From NCBI GenBank assembly GCA_020072645.1, contig JAIQGK010000008.1, forward strand, positions 124,001 through 188,000: a stretch of DNA of 64,000 nucleotides, given 5' to 3'. Source of the stretch: Terriglobia bacterium. Lineage in GTDB: Bacteria > Acidobacteriota > Terriglobia > Terriglobales > Acidobacteriaceae. The notes beneath the pieces were generated by a model, which worked only from the letters and a program-made list of their open reading frames with translations, made no database searches and was not told the DNA's origin. Positions 41,692 to 51,262 of the stretch are shown piece after piece (the stretch's first letter is position 1; every line of letters begins with the position of its first letter). The position numbers and the translations under genes were made by a program.

Positions 41692-42451
41692 CCGAGTGAG
41701 AGTCCATTCGGTGCCACCAGAGACTAAAGCCTAGCGCCAGGATATAGAGCAGAGACATGCAGACGACGACAAACGCGCCCACAAACAGACCAAAAGACGA
41801 GATGTGGTAGGAGTAGAAGTAGGCATAAACGGCTGCGAGAGAAGCTGAGAGAGCCAGAATCGAGCCGGCGATCCATCGCTTTGCCCGGGCGCTCATTTGC
41901 AGGTACAACGGTACGGGCTGGGGCGGTGTGCGTTTGAACCATCGCCAATACCAAAAGACGAGAAGGGCCAAGCCCAGCAGCGTGCTTCCATGCTGAAGCA
42001 CGTTGTAGAGAGGGCGGTGGGTGCCAAATTCTTCCAGCGGAATGCGCATGTCAGGGACGTTGCGCACGACAAGACCATTGTCGTGCGTGAAAGCGTCCCA
42101 TACGAGATGTAAGATTCCTCCCAGCAGCAGTGAGGCGACGATCAGGCCGAACCGTCGCACACCGCCCCAGCGAAACGGTTTTGCCAGCGGGACCAGCCGT
42201 TGCTGATGGGAATTGGGAGCCAGGCTGATCAGCGGCAGCTTCATTATCTGTTGAAAAACCCAGAGCACAGCCAGACCTACAGGAAGACAAACAATAAAGA
42301 TCCCTTTGAAACTGTGGCCGAAGTGGCTGCGGGGAGCCAGGTTGAGAAAGTAGCGGAAGTCAGGGGCCACGCTTCCGACTACCAAAGCCGAAAGCACCAG
42401 ATATCTCCGCAGAGGTATGACTGCGGCAGGATGAGCAAGAGTGAAAGGCAA
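41678..42451 (-). CDS. DUF4184 family membrane protein
   Basis: 257 residues beginning MPFTLAHPAAVIPLRRY, the diagnostic start of DUF4184. About six hydrophobic helices follow, with conserved His and Asp residues in SVAPDFRYF, FGHSFKGIF and GGILHLVWDAFTHDNG. The Asp/His pattern is reminiscent of the metal-dependent membrane hydrolase YdjM family, though the function is not known. Confidence 0.83.
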   Translation of the reverse strand: MPFTLAHPAAVIPLRRYLVLSALVVGSVAPDFRYFLNLAPRSHFGHSFKGIFIVCLPVGLAVLWVFQQIMKLPLISLAPNSHQQRLVPLAKPFRWGGVRRFGLIVASLLLGGILHLVWDAFTHDNGLVVRNVPDMRIPLEEFGTHRPLYNVLQHGSTLLGLALLVFWYWRWFKRTPPQPVPLYLQMSARAKRWIAGSILALSASLAAVYAYFYSYHISSFGLFVGAFVVVCMSLLYILALGFSLWWHRMDSHSATSH

Positions 42452-42561
42452 GTCCCAATATTACCGCAGGCATTGCCAGCGGCCATTTGGAAGAAGGAAG
42501 TGCAGCCCGGAAGCGTAGAGCCTCAACTGGTCCGGATGATCTGATAAATTAGTAGTTTCGC

Positions 42562-43533
42562 ATGTCTAACGCCGCAGCCCTTACATACCAGGAACTTATA
42601 CTTCGCCTGCAGAACTTCTGGGCGGAGCGCGGCTGCGTGTTGCAGCAGCCATATGACATTGAAGTGGGCGCGGGAACCATGGCGCCGGAAACATTCCTGC
42701 GCGTGCTGGGGCCCAAGCCCTACAAGGTGGCGTATGTGCAGCCTTCGCGCCGCCCGGCTGACGGGCGTTATGGCGACAATCCGAATCGTCTTTATAAGCA
42801 CATGCAGCTTCAGGTGATTTTGAAGCCGCCGCCGGAAAATGTGCAGGAGCTTTACCTGGAATCGCTCAAAGCGATTGGCATTGACCTGCGCAAACACGAC
42901 ATCAAATTTGAAGAGGACAACTGGGAAGCGCCAACGCTGGCGGCGTGGGGTGTCGGCTGGCAGGTGATGCTCGACGGGCTGGAGATCACGCAGTTCACGT
43001 ATTTCCAGCAGTGCGGCGGGATTGATCTTGATCCCATCTGCGCCGAGCTGACATACGGGCTGGAGCGCATCGCGGCATTTCTGCAGGATGTGGACAGCAT
43101 TTATGACATTGTCTGGGCGCGCGACCCACAAAGCGGCTCGGAGGTGAAGTATCGTGACGTGCGGTATCAGGATGAGTTGCAGATGTCGGTAAGCAACTTT
43201 GAGAAGGCCGATGTTGAAAAAACGTGGAAGCATTTTGAGATGTATGAGAGCGAGTCGCAAACGCTGATCAATCAGTTCAACGCGTTGCTGGCGGACAAGG
43301 CTGCGACGGTCGATGCGAAACAACGTTTTCCTCTTCTCGCCGCTTACGAGCTGTGCCTGAAATGTTCGCATCTTTTTAATCTGCTCGATGCCCGCGGGGC
43401 AATCTCAGTCACAGAAAGAGTTGGAGTGATCGCCCGTATCCGGCAGCTCGCGGTGGGACTGGCGAAAGCATACGTTGCGCAACAGAATGTGGGCGCTGAG
43501 GCAGGGAAGCTCCAGAAGGGAGGGGCGGCCTAA
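42562..43533 (+). CDS. glyQ: Glycyl-tRNA synthetase alpha subunit
   Basis: 323 residues. The class II catalytic subunit of the tetrameric bacterial enzyme: [32 protein letters not shown]-type start, [40 protein letters not shown] and [17 protein letters not shown]. The length is typical (about 300). It overlaps glyS at the stop/start (TAATG). It charges tRNA-Gly in the cytoplasm together with the beta subunit. Confidence 0.97.
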   Translation: MSNAAALTYQELILRLQNFWAERGCVLQQPYDIEVGAGTMAPETFLRVLGPKPYKVAYVQPSRRPADGRYGDNPNRLYKHMQLQVILKPPPENVQELYLESLKAIGIDLRKHDIKFEEDNWEAPTLAAWGVGWQVMLDGLEITQFTYFQQCGGIDLDPICAELTYGLERIAAFLQDVDSIYDIVWARDPQSGSEVKYRDVRYQDELQMSVSNFEKADVEKTWKHFEMYESESQTLINQFNALLADKAATVDAKQRFPLLAAYELCLKCSHLFNLLDARGAISVTERVGVIARIRQLAVGLAKAYVAQQNVGAEAGKLQKGGAA

Positions 43534-45656
43534 TGCCTGACTTTCTGCTGGAGATCGGCACGGAAGAAATTCCCGCAAGGATGATTCAAGACGCCAGCCA
43601 GGAATTACAGAAGCGCGTCGAGGAACTACTGGCAAAAAGCGCGCTTCCACATCAAGGGATCAAACGCTCGGAAACTCCGCGTCGGCTGGCGTTCATTGCG
43701 TCCGGCATTCCTGCCACCCAGCCGGATGTGCAGGAGCAGCTTACCGGGCCTGCGACAAAAGTCGCATATAAGGACGGCCAGCCCACTCCGGCGGCACATG
43801 CCTTTGCCAAGAAAGCCGGAGTCGATGTATCGCAACTACAGAAAGTGACGACGCCGAAGGGCGAGTATCTGACCGCGTCGGTGACGAACAAGGGCAAGCC
43901 AGCCGCCCAAATTCTGGCTGAACTTCTGCCAAAGGAAATCGCCTCGATTTACTGGCCCAAGAATATGTACTGGAGGGCAGGCAAGCCAGAGCGGTTTGTG
44001 CGGCCGGTGCGCTGGATTGTCGCAATGCTCGATGGCGAGATTATTCCACTGGAGTTTGCAGGCATCAAGGCGGGCAGTCAGTCGCGCGGACATCGGATTC
44101 TCGGCCCGGCGCAGGTTCCTATTGCTTCGCCTTCGCAATATGTCGCCACTATGCAGCAAGCGCACGTCACGGCATTAAGCGCCGATCGCGAATACAAGAT
44201 CCGCAAAGCTCTGGACGCCGCCACACGTACGGTCCCCGGCGCTCGCTGGCGTGAAGATGCGGAGCTGCTGAAGACTGTTGTGAACCTGACGGAGTGGCCT
44301 TCAGCGATTCTGGGAAGTTTTGATAAAGAATATCTGTCCTTGCCGGAAGAAGTGCTGGTGACAGTGATGCGCGATCATCAGAAATATTTTGCTGTGGAAG
44401 ACGCTGCTGGGAAATTGGCCCCACATTTTCTGGCGGTGTTGAATACGGATGGCGATCCGGATGGACTAATACGACACGGCAATGAGCGAGTCTTGCGGGC
44501 AAGATTCAATGATGCGCGGTTTTTCTGGGATACCGACCAGAAGACACCGCTGGCAAATCGTGTAGAGATGCTGAAGGCGGTCACGTTCCAGAAAGACCTG
44601 GGAAGCTACGCCGCAAAGGCTGATCGCATGGCTGCACTGGCCGCTAAATTGTGCGCCACTCTGGAAGAGTCCGGACAGAAAGTTGATAAGGGCGCGGTGC
44701 AACAGGCCGCGCGGCTGGCCAAGACCGATCTGACAGCGGAGCTGGTGAAGGAATTTACTGAGTTGCAGGGTATTGTGGGCGGTCTGTATGCGAAGGCCCA
44801 GGGATTGCCGGAGAGCGTCGCCATCGCAATCTATGATCAGTACAAGCCTGAATCGACTGAAGACTCCGCGCCGCGAACGCTGGAAGGTGCAGTTCTCTCC
44901 ATTGCCGATAAGGCGGACAGCATTGCAGGGATGTTTGCGCTGGGGCTGGTTCCGTCGGGGTCGAAGGATCCCTTTGCGTTGCGGCGGCAGGCGAATGGAA
45001 TTGTGAAGACGATTGTCGAGCACAAGCTGCCGTTGAATCTTGCGCAAATCTTGGCGGATGCGCGCAACGGATATCAGGGGAGCGAGGCGGAGAAGAAGTT
45101 CACTTTGAGTGGCCAAGCTTACGTTGATGCCGTGAGTGGCTTTTTCCGTGAGCGCCTGGAATTCTATCTTCGCGATGTGCTGGGTCTGGCTTATGACGTG
45201 GTGAATGCAACGCTGGCTGCGGGGGCCGATGACGTAGTGGATGCGGTAGCACGGGCTCAAGCTGTGGCAAAAGTACGCCCGTCGAGCGACTTCGAATCGA
45301 TCTCAGTGGCGTTCAAGCGCATGAAGAACATTTTGCGGCAGGCGGCGGAGAAAAAGACGAGGATTGCTACTCCATTCAATCCTTCAGCGCTGAAGGATGA
45401 CGAAGAGAAGAAGCTTGCCGATGCCGTTCCTGGAGTCGCAAGAAAAGTAAAAGACTTGAGCGCTTCGCGGCAATATGAGTTGGCCTTGCATGAGATTTCC
45501 CGCCTGCGTCAGCCCGTCGACGCATTCTTCGACAAAGTAATGGTCATGGTTGAGGATGAGAATCTGCGCGCGCAGCGGCTGGGACTTCTGCAAACACTGG
45601 TCAATGAATTTTCCAGCATCGCCGATTTTTCAGAGATTGTGACGGAGAAGAAGTAA
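43533..45656 (+). CDS. glyS: Glycyl-tRNA synthetase beta subunit
   Basis: 707 residues, the usual size. It begins DFLLEIGTEEIPARMIQDASQEL, the typical start of GlyS, and contains an HD-like region (VTVMRDHQKYFAV), and a C-terminal anticodon-binding DALR-like domain (RQPVDAFFDKVMVMVEDENLRAQRLGLLQ). The subunit binds tRNA and works with GlyQ. Translationally coupled to glyQ. Confidence 0.97.
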   Translation: MPDFLLEIGTEEIPARMIQDASQELQKRVEELLAKSALPHQGIKRSETPRRLAFIASGIPATQPDVQEQLTGPATKVAYKDGQPTPAAHAFAKKAGVDVSQLQKVTTPKGEYLTASVTNKGKPAAQILAELLPKEIASIYWPKNMYWRAGKPERFVRPVRWIVAMLDGEIIPLEFAGIKAGSQSRGHRILGPAQVPIASPSQYVATMQQAHVTALSADREYKIRKALDAATRTVPGARWREDAELLKTVVNLTEWPSAILGSFDKEYLSLPEEVLVTVMRDHQKYFAVEDAAGKLAPHFLAVLNTDGDPDGLIRHGNERVLRARFNDARFFWDTDQKTPLANRVEMLKAVTFQKDLGSYAAKADRMAALAAKLCATLEESGQKVDKGAVQQAARLAKTDLTAELVKEFTELQGIVGGLYAKAQGLPESVAIAIYDQYKPESTEDSAPRTLEGAVLSIADKADSIAGMFALGLVPSGSKDPFALRRQANGIVKTIVEHKLPLNLAQILADARNGYQGSEAEKKFTLSGQAYVDAVSGFFRERLEFYLRDVLGLAYDVVNATLAAGADDVVDAVARAQAVAKVRPSSDFESISVAFKRMKNILRQAAEKKTRIATPFNPSALKDDEEKKLADAVPGVARKVKDLSASRQYELALHEISRLRQPVDAFFDKVMVMVEDENLRAQRLGLLQTLVNEFSSIADFSEIVTEKK

Positions 45657-45803
45657 GGCGGGACGCAACCATCACAAGCGCAGGTGAGCCGGGTCACAGT
45701 AAGTTTCTTTACGCCCCTGTTAACTTGAGAATGTCCGCTGGGTGCGCCGATCCACCCAAAAATCCGGGCGACCGATGCTCCAGGCGGGCAGGAGGAATTT
45801 ATT

Positions 45804-46115
45804 ATGCCCACACCACCGCTCAATGTTCCCCGCGCAGCGAAATTTGTTTTAACCAGCAACGACAGCATATGGGTTGTGACGGGCGCCGGCGCCTACAAGA
45901 TCAATCCTGTAACCGGCGAAATCGTGAAATGGATAGGAGAACACCCCATTCTGGACCGTGATCTCTCCGTGTTCGAAGCCACGACCGAGGTCCTGGCCCA
46001 GACCGAAGGCGTACGAGGAGCCGAAGAACTCCGGCTGCAGGCAGGAAAGTTCTTGGCAACGCTCGTGAAGAAAATGGAAACCGAGGTCGGCAAGACGACC
46101 AAGCAAGCAGCTTAA
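45804..46115 (+). CDS. Hypothetical protein
   Basis: 103 residues; the ATG is preceded by AGGAGG at 45791. NVPRAAKFVLTSNDSIWVVTGAGAYKINPVTGEIVKWIGEHP suggests a small beta fold, with a C-terminal helical half (GAEELRLQAGKFLATLVKKMETEVGK). I do not recognise the family. The strong ribosome binding site supports it being real. Confidence 0.65.
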   Translation: MPTPPLNVPRAAKFVLTSNDSIWVVTGAGAYKINPVTGEIVKWIGEHPILDRDLSVFEATTEVLAQTEGVRGAEELRLQAGKFLATLVKKMETEVGKTTKQAA

Positions 46116-46944
46116 ACAGTTAGCGCTTCTTCAACCCATCGACTTGCAGATTGATGCGGACAAGATCTTCCCGCATGCGTCTGTCCGGGGCGCACCGAAT
46201 CGCTTCAGGGGCGATGGGCGCCCGACTCTCAGGCAGTGAGTTGTTCGCTCGTGCGTTTGTTACACACGAAGGCTGAAACGCGCAGCTCACAGATGGAATC
46301 CCGTCCACCCCTGTACTATTTCGCGCTGTACTGAGCGGCAAATCTGGGCTACGATAACTGTTTATCAAACAGTAAAAAGGAGCAGTGGGAATGCTGGCGG
46401 GCGCCTGGGATCGCGTCCGGGGAGCGACTTGGGATGAAACCTACGCCAAACTGGGATCAGGTGGGATGAATGGGGAGGGGGTAGGGGAGGCTGGAGTGTT
46501 TACCAGAAAGTACATTTTGGCATTGAACCCAGCCGCTGATTTAGCGCAGATCAGATGTGATCGTCGACAGCCCTGAAGACCAGCGGAGCCGATCCCTCGC
46601 CGTTCGCGACAGAAGGGTGAGTCTGCGGTAATCAAGATTTATGGCTCTGGCTCGGGATGGCGAGTCGTGAAGGAAGTATTTCGGTCGTGGAATACGGCAT
46701 GGTGGAAGAGGAAATTGCCGATCGCCATGGAAGAAGGAAAATGTTGATTGCCTGGAACCTGATCGAATCGCAAAAGCGATCGCAAACGGAGTAACGAGGA
46801 AGAAGTGTTTTCAGAACCTTCACAATGCGCTACTCGCACCATGGTCATGGGACTAGTAAAATAATAGATAAGAACCGGGCGCGAGACCCGGTCTTGCAGT
46901 ACAAGCTTTACCACTTGCATTTCACTTCAATGGAGACAGGCCAA
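46116..46944. other. Long non-coding leader before ppdK
   Basis: About 830 bases. Several short open frames exist but none has both a ribosome binding site and a recognisable product; one 62-codon frame at 46391 has AAAAGGAG ahead of it, but its sequence is unfamiliar. I see no RNA family. It may hold the ppdK promoter or a decayed gene. Confidence 0.45.
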
Positions 46945-49689
46945 ATGAGCGTTACCCCCCTTTCCAAACCAGAGACCAAGGCAGCTTCACAACCGCAACA
47001 GGGAACCCAATACGTATTCTTCTTTGGCGCCGGCAAGGCTGAAGGCAACGGCAAGATGAAAGAAGAACTTGGCGGAAAGGGCGCCGGCCTGGCGGAAATG
47101 ACCAACGCCGGGCTGCCTGTGCCTCCGGGCTTTACCATTCAGACGGAGGCGTGTCGTGAGTTCATGAGGACCAGCAAGACGTCCGATGCGCTGGAGCGGC
47201 AGATGAAAGATGCGCTGGCCCGGCTGGAAGAGTTGCAGAAGCAGAAGCTGGGCGCGGGCGAGAATCCGCTGCTGGTGAGCGTGAGGTCGGGCGCAAAGTT
47301 TTCCATGCCCGGCATGATGGATACGATCCTGAACCTGGGGCTGAACGATGAAAGCGTGAAGGCGCTGGCGCGCAAGAGCGGCAATGATCGCTTTGCATAT
47401 GATTCCTACCGCCGCCTGATCCAGATGTACGGCAACGTTGTGCTGGATATCCCCAAGCATGAATTTGAAGAAGTGTTTGACGGACAAAAACACAAACGCG
47501 GCGTGAAGCTGGATACGGAACTCACGGCGGTCAACCTTCAAGAGGTGATTGCGCAATATAAAGAGGTTGTTCGCAAGCACACAAAGAAAGATTTCCCACA
47601 GAATCCGGTGGATCAGCTCGTGGGCGCACGGGACGCGGTGTTCCGGTCATGGAACAACGATCGCGCCAAGGTGTATCGCCGCATCAACAATATTTCTGAC
47701 GATCTGGGAACGGCCGTCAACGTCCAGGCCATGGTGTTCGGCAATCTGGGAGAGACGAGCGGAACGGGCGTGGGCTTTACCCGCAATCCGGCGAACGGCG
47801 ACAAAGAGTTTTACGGTGAGTTCCTGATGAACGCGCAGGGTGAAGACGTGGTTTCCGGCGTGCGCACTCCGGTACACATCAGCGAATTGCAGAAGATCAT
47901 GCCGCAGGTTTATGACCAGCTCCGCGATATCACCACGCGCCTGGAAAAACATTATCGCGATATGCAGGATTTTGAATTCACCATCCAGGAAGGCCGCTTG
48001 TATATGTTGCAGACGCGCAACGGCAAGCGCACTGGACGCGCCGCCGTCCGTTTGGCGCTGGACATGGTGAAGGAAGGACTGATCAAGCCGGAAGAAGCAA
48101 TTTTCCGGGTGGAACCAAATCAGCTCTATGACTTCCTTGTGCCTAAGCTCGATGAAAGCGGCGGCGATGTAGAAGTGATTGCCAAGGGCCTGCCGGCATC
48201 GCCGGGAGCGGCCGTGGGGCGGATCGTGTTCACCGCGAATGACGCAGTTACAGCGGCCGGTACTGGAGCACAGAAAAATCCTGTGATCCTGGTGCGCGGG
48301 GAAACTACGCCGGAAGACATTCATGGCATGGAAGTAGCTGCCGGAATTTTGACCTCGCGCGGAGGCATGACGAGCCATGCTGCCGTGGTCACGCGCGGCA
48401 TGGGCAAATGCTGCGTGGCGGGCGCGGGTGAGATTGAAGTGGACGAAAAGAAGAAGACGATGCGCGTGGGCGATCTCATCTTCAAGGAAGGCGACTGGAT
48501 TTCCATGGATGGCACGACGGGCCGCGTAATCAAAGGGCAGCTTGGCACTGTCCCGGCCAAGCCGGATGATCCGGACCTGCAAACGCTGCTGAAGTGGTCA
48601 GAGCCGTTCCGCAAGCTGGGCGTGCGTGCGAATGCCGATATCCCGCGTGACGCGATTGCCGCCCGCAGCTTTGGCGCGGAAGGCATTGGCCTATGCCGCA
48701 CGGAGCACATGTTCTTTGCCGAAGACCGCATTGGACACATGCGGAACATGATTCTGGCGCGCACCGAGGCGGCACGTAAAGCGGAAATCGCCAAACTGCT
48801 GCCGATGCAGCGCGAAGATTTTGAAGGCGTTTTCAAAGCCATGGACGGATTCCCGGTCACCATCCGCCTGCTGGATCCGCCGCTGCATGAATTCCTGCCT
48901 CGCCGTGAAGAGCTGATGGTGGAGATTGCGCAGCTGGAAATCAAAGATGCGAACTCGCCGCGACTGAAGGAAGCGCGAGAACTGCTGCGCCGCGTGGAAG
49001 AATTGCATGAGTTGAATCCGATGCTGGGACATCGTGGCTGCCGCCTGGGCATTACCTATCCGGAAATTTCAGAGATGCAGGCACGCGCGATTTTTGAGGC
49101 CGCCGTGAATGTGTCCAAAGCGGGCGTAAAAGTATTTCCTGAGGTCATGATTCCGCTGGTCGGCATGATGAAGGAGATGGAGAACCAGAGCGCCATCATC
49201 CGCCAAGTGGCTGAGCAGGTCTTTAAAGAGAAGGGAACGCGCGTGGAGTACCTTGTTGGCACCATGATTGAATTGCCGCGCGCATGCTCGGTGGCCGATC
49301 AGATTGCTTCCGACGCTGAGTTCTTCAGCTTTGGCACGAACGATCTTACGCAGACGGCTTACGGATTCTCGCGCGACGACATCAGCAAGTTCCTGCCAGC
49401 TTACATTGAGCGCGGGATACTGAAGAGCGATCCATTTGCCACCATCGACCAGGAAGGCGTGGGCGAGTTGATGCAGATTGCCGTGAAGAAGGGACGCAAG
49501 ACGCGGTCGAACCTGAAGATCGGAATCTGCGGCGAACATGGCGGCGATCCAGCGTCGGTGGAGTTCTGCCACAAGATCGGCTTGAACTATGTTTCCTGCT
49601 CGCCGTATCGCGTGCTCACTGCGCGGCTGGCGGCAGCACAGGCAGCGGCTGCGGAAGAGTTGAAGACAGAAGGCGGAAGGACGAAATAG
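46945..49689 (+). CDS. ppdK: Pyruvate phosphate dikinase
   Basis: 914 residues from the ATG at 46945, preceded by GGAGACAGG; the frame is open upstream to 46825 but that part is not needed. Domains: ATP-grasp (GGKGAGLAEMTNAGLPVPPGFTI, DFEFTIQEGRLYMLQTRNGKRT), the swivelling phospho-His domain (LTSRGGMTSHAAVVTRGMGK, catalytic His in TSHAA), and the PEP/pyruvate TIM barrel (EGIGLCRTEHMFF, LRRVEELHELNPMLGHRGCRLGI as a region, ending FGTNDLTQTAYGFSRDD). It interconverts pyruvate, ATP, phosphate with PEP, AMP, PPi. A regulatory kinase/phosphatase is not visible. It is alone on this strand. Confidence 0.96.
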   Translation: MSVTPLSKPETKAASQPQQGTQYVFFFGAGKAEGNGKMKEELGGKGAGLAEMTNAGLPVPPGFTIQTEACREFMRTSKTSDALERQMKDALARLEELQKQKLGAGENPLLVSVRSGAKFSMPGMMDTILNLGLNDESVKALARKSGNDRFAYDSYRRLIQMYGNVVLDIPKHEFEEVFDGQKHKRGVKLDTELTAVNLQEVIAQYKEVVRKHTKKDFPQNPVDQLVGARDAVFRSWNNDRAKVYRRINNISDDLGTAVNVQAMVFGNLGETSGTGVGFTRNPANGDKEFYGEFLMNAQGEDVVSGVRTPVHISELQKIMPQVYDQLRDITTRLEKHYRDMQDFEFTIQEGRLYMLQTRNGKRTGRAAVRLALDMVKEGLIKPEEAIFRVEPNQLYDFLVPKLDESGGDVEVIAKGLPASPGAAVGRIVFTANDAVTAAGTGAQKNPVILVRGETTPEDIHGMEVAAGILTSRGGMTSHAAVVTRGMGKCCVAGAGEIEVDEKKKTMRVGDLIFKEGDWISMDGTTGRVIKGQLGTVPAKPDDPDLQTLLKWSEPFRKLGVRANADIPRDAIAARSFGAEGIGLCRTEHMFFAEDRIGHMRNMILARTEAARKAEIAKLLPMQREDFEGVFKAMDGFPVTIRLLDPPLHEFLPRREELMVEIAQLEIKDANSPRLKEARELLRRVEELHELNPMLGHRGCRLGITYPEISEMQARAIFEAAVNVSKAGVKVFPEVMIPLVGMMKEMENQSAIIRQVAEQVFKEKGTRVEYLVGTMIELPRACSVADQIASDAEFFSFGTNDLTQTAYGFSRDDISKFLPAYIERGILKSDPFATIDQEGVGELMQIAVKKGRKTRSNLKIGICGEHGGDPASVEFCHKIGLNYVSCSPYRVLTARLAAAQAAAAEELKTEGGRTK

Positions 49690-49699
49690 TTTTGTGAAA

Positions 49700-49718
49700 T
49701 CCCGAGCGCAGCGAGGGA
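49700..49718 (+). repeat. CCGAGCG-type repeat, arm 1
   Basis: TCCCGAGCGCAGCGAGGGA just after the ppdK stop; the reverse complement occurs at 49810-49828. A similar word TCCGAGCGTAGCGAGGGA is at 23491-23508. Confidence 0.6.
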
Positions 49719-49809
49719 ACCCTATTGCCAAGTTGATGTGCATGGGTTATCGGATTGTGACTAGTTCTTAGGGCAATATTTCTTGTGGAAGAGTTTGGTC
49801 ACATAGAGA

Positions 49810-49828
49810 TCCCTCGCTGCGCTCGGGA
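49810..49828 (-). repeat. CCGAGCG-type repeat, arm 2
   Basis: TCCCTCGCTGCGCTCGGGA, the reverse complement of arm 1, ~90 bases away, between the convergent ppdK and hypothetical genes. It may form a long hairpin. Confidence 0.6.
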
Positions 49829-49838
49829 TAAGAAGCCG

Positions 49839-50441
49839 TCATTGAACCCTTTGCAGCCGTTCAATCAGCTTTTGGGCGAGATTGTCTTCTGATTCTGACC
49901 ACAACACACGGCCGCTGATGCCGCAATTTTTCTCTACTGCGCTGGTGAAGGCGACCAGCTTTTGGACATTGGCCTTGATGCGCTGCTCCAGGACGCTGGT
50001 ATAGTCCGCTTCCTCAAACAGGAAAGGAGCGTCCAGGCCGAAGTCGACCTGTATGTGGCCGTTTTCCTGAAACGTGCCTTCTTCAAACTCCGTGCCAAAG
50101 GCGATGAACTTTACCGTTTGCGGCTTCAATATCCAGGTTTCATCCAGATCGCCTTCTTTCGTCGGCACCCAAAGGTCCCATACCACGTCCAATTCATAAG
50201 CGTTATCTTCATGCAGAAAATCGGCCGTCAGAGCCAGACTTTGTTCGGGAGTGGCGCGGTCGTCAAACGTCTGCTCAAAGACAATGGGCTCTTCCCAGGA
50301 GACACTGCGCACTGCAAGATAGCCAATGCCAGAACGCTCGGCGGAGAAAGGAAACTGCCTAAGCACGGAAAGCAGCCGGGGAAGCATCTCCGGCTCCTGA
50401 AAGCTGGGAAACCAGATACTAAGATAAAGACGGTCAGCCAT
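49839..50441 (-). CDS. Hypothetical protein
   Basis: 200 residues without a signal or a membrane helix: RLYLSIWFPSFQEPEMLPRLLSVLRQFPFSAERSGIG, ELDVVWDLWVPTKEGDLDETWILKPQTVKFIAFG, and GHIQVDFGLDAPFLF. I do not recognise a family; it looks like a soluble cytoplasmic protein. A start at 50441 is plausible. It lies after an inverted repeat that separates it from ppdK. Confidence 0.7.
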   Translation of the reverse strand: MADRLYLSIWFPSFQEPEMLPRLLSVLRQFPFSAERSGIGYLAVRSVSWEEPIVFEQTFDDRATPEQSLALTADFLHEDNAYELDVVWDLWVPTKEGDLDETWILKPQTVKFIAFGTEFEEGTFQENGHIQVDFGLDAPFLFEEADYTSVLEQRIKANVQKLVAFTSAVEKNCGISGRVLWSESEDNLAQKLIERLQRVQ

Positions 50442-50551
50442 AAAAAGTTATTGTAATCTCAGACCCGAGATTGCGCTGAGGACGACCAGAGCGGGCTGAA
50501 CTGTTGCCTTACGCCGCCAATCCGCTTAAAGTCAAAGACGCGGAGGCAGAG

Positions 50552-51097
50552 ATGCGGGTCAGGTGCTCGGGGACAATTTTGAGTGTGGTCTTTATGATTG
50601 CGATGGCTGGTCGAGCGCACTCGAGCGCTCAGCAGCCGCCAACGGAGAAGAAGCCGCTTATTGAAACGCCTTCCATGCGGCTGGCGGCGGCCAAGAACGT
50701 CTTCATCAGCCGGACGCATGGGAGCAGGATTCCTCTGGATGTGATCAGGTCCACGATGGAGGGATGGGAGAGGTTCACTTTCGTCGAGACGCCGGACAAA
50801 GCCGACCTGATCATTGAAATTTCCTCTACGGGAGACTCGGGCGTCCAGGTTTCAAGTTCGTCCAAGGTCTCACCGGAGACTGGGCAAGAGGAAAAGTCCA
50901 GCTCAACACGAAAAGACATTTCGCCAACCGAGGTGAAAATGATGGTTTTTGACTCACGCAACAAGCGCCCTTTGTGGGCTGCCACTGAAAGCGTGAAGTT
51001 CGCCATGAAGGAAAAAGGCAAAGAGAACAATCTGGTGGACGCAGCCGAGCGGCTTGCCTCAAAGTTCCATGATCGGCTGGAGCCTAAGGGAAGATGA
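50552..51097 (+). CDS. Hypothetical secreted protein
   Basis: About 181 residues from the ATG at 50552, which has GGAGG five bases before it; a longer frame from 50504 is not supported. A signal-like N-terminus (TILSVVFMIAMAGRAHSSAQ) is followed by MRLAAAKNVFISRTHGSRIPLDVIRSTMEGWERFTFVETPDKADLIIEISSTGDSG and a C-terminal DSRNKRPLWAATESVKFAMKEKGKENN. The pattern of a residual beta/alpha domain with an ADLIIEISS strand resembles DUF4136-like periplasmic proteins, but I cannot identify it. Confidence 0.65.
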   Translation: MRVRCSGTILSVVFMIAMAGRAHSSAQQPPTEKKPLIETPSMRLAAAKNVFISRTHGSRIPLDVIRSTMEGWERFTFVETPDKADLIIEISSTGDSGVQVSSSSKVSPETGQEEKSSSTRKDISPTEVKMMVFDSRNKRPLWAATESVKFAMKEKGKENNLVDAAERLASKFHDRLEPKGR

Positions 51098-51262
51098 AGA
51101 GTGCAATTCGTCCCAGACGGGAAGTGCAAATTCTTTTCCTATAAGAACCGTCTTAGCCAAGCTACGCCCTGCTAAGAAGAAAATATAAATTTGTGTTAAG
51201 CCAGCATTCATGCGGGTAAATCGCACAACCCCGCTCAATGTTGCTGAATCGTATAGAACATT

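Noticed and set aside
45657-45720. GGGACGCAACC-like word resembling a cyclic-di-GMP (GEMM) riboswitch
   Set aside because: The other conserved GEMM segments (GGCAAACC and the tetraloop receptor part) are missing.
46120-46368. 82-codon minus-strand frame after the hypothetical gene
   Set aside because: No ribosome binding site or recognisable product; possible remnant only.
46391-46576. 62-codon frame with AAAAGGAG ahead
   Set aside because: No recognisable domain, unusual composition; the region is better left as non-coding.
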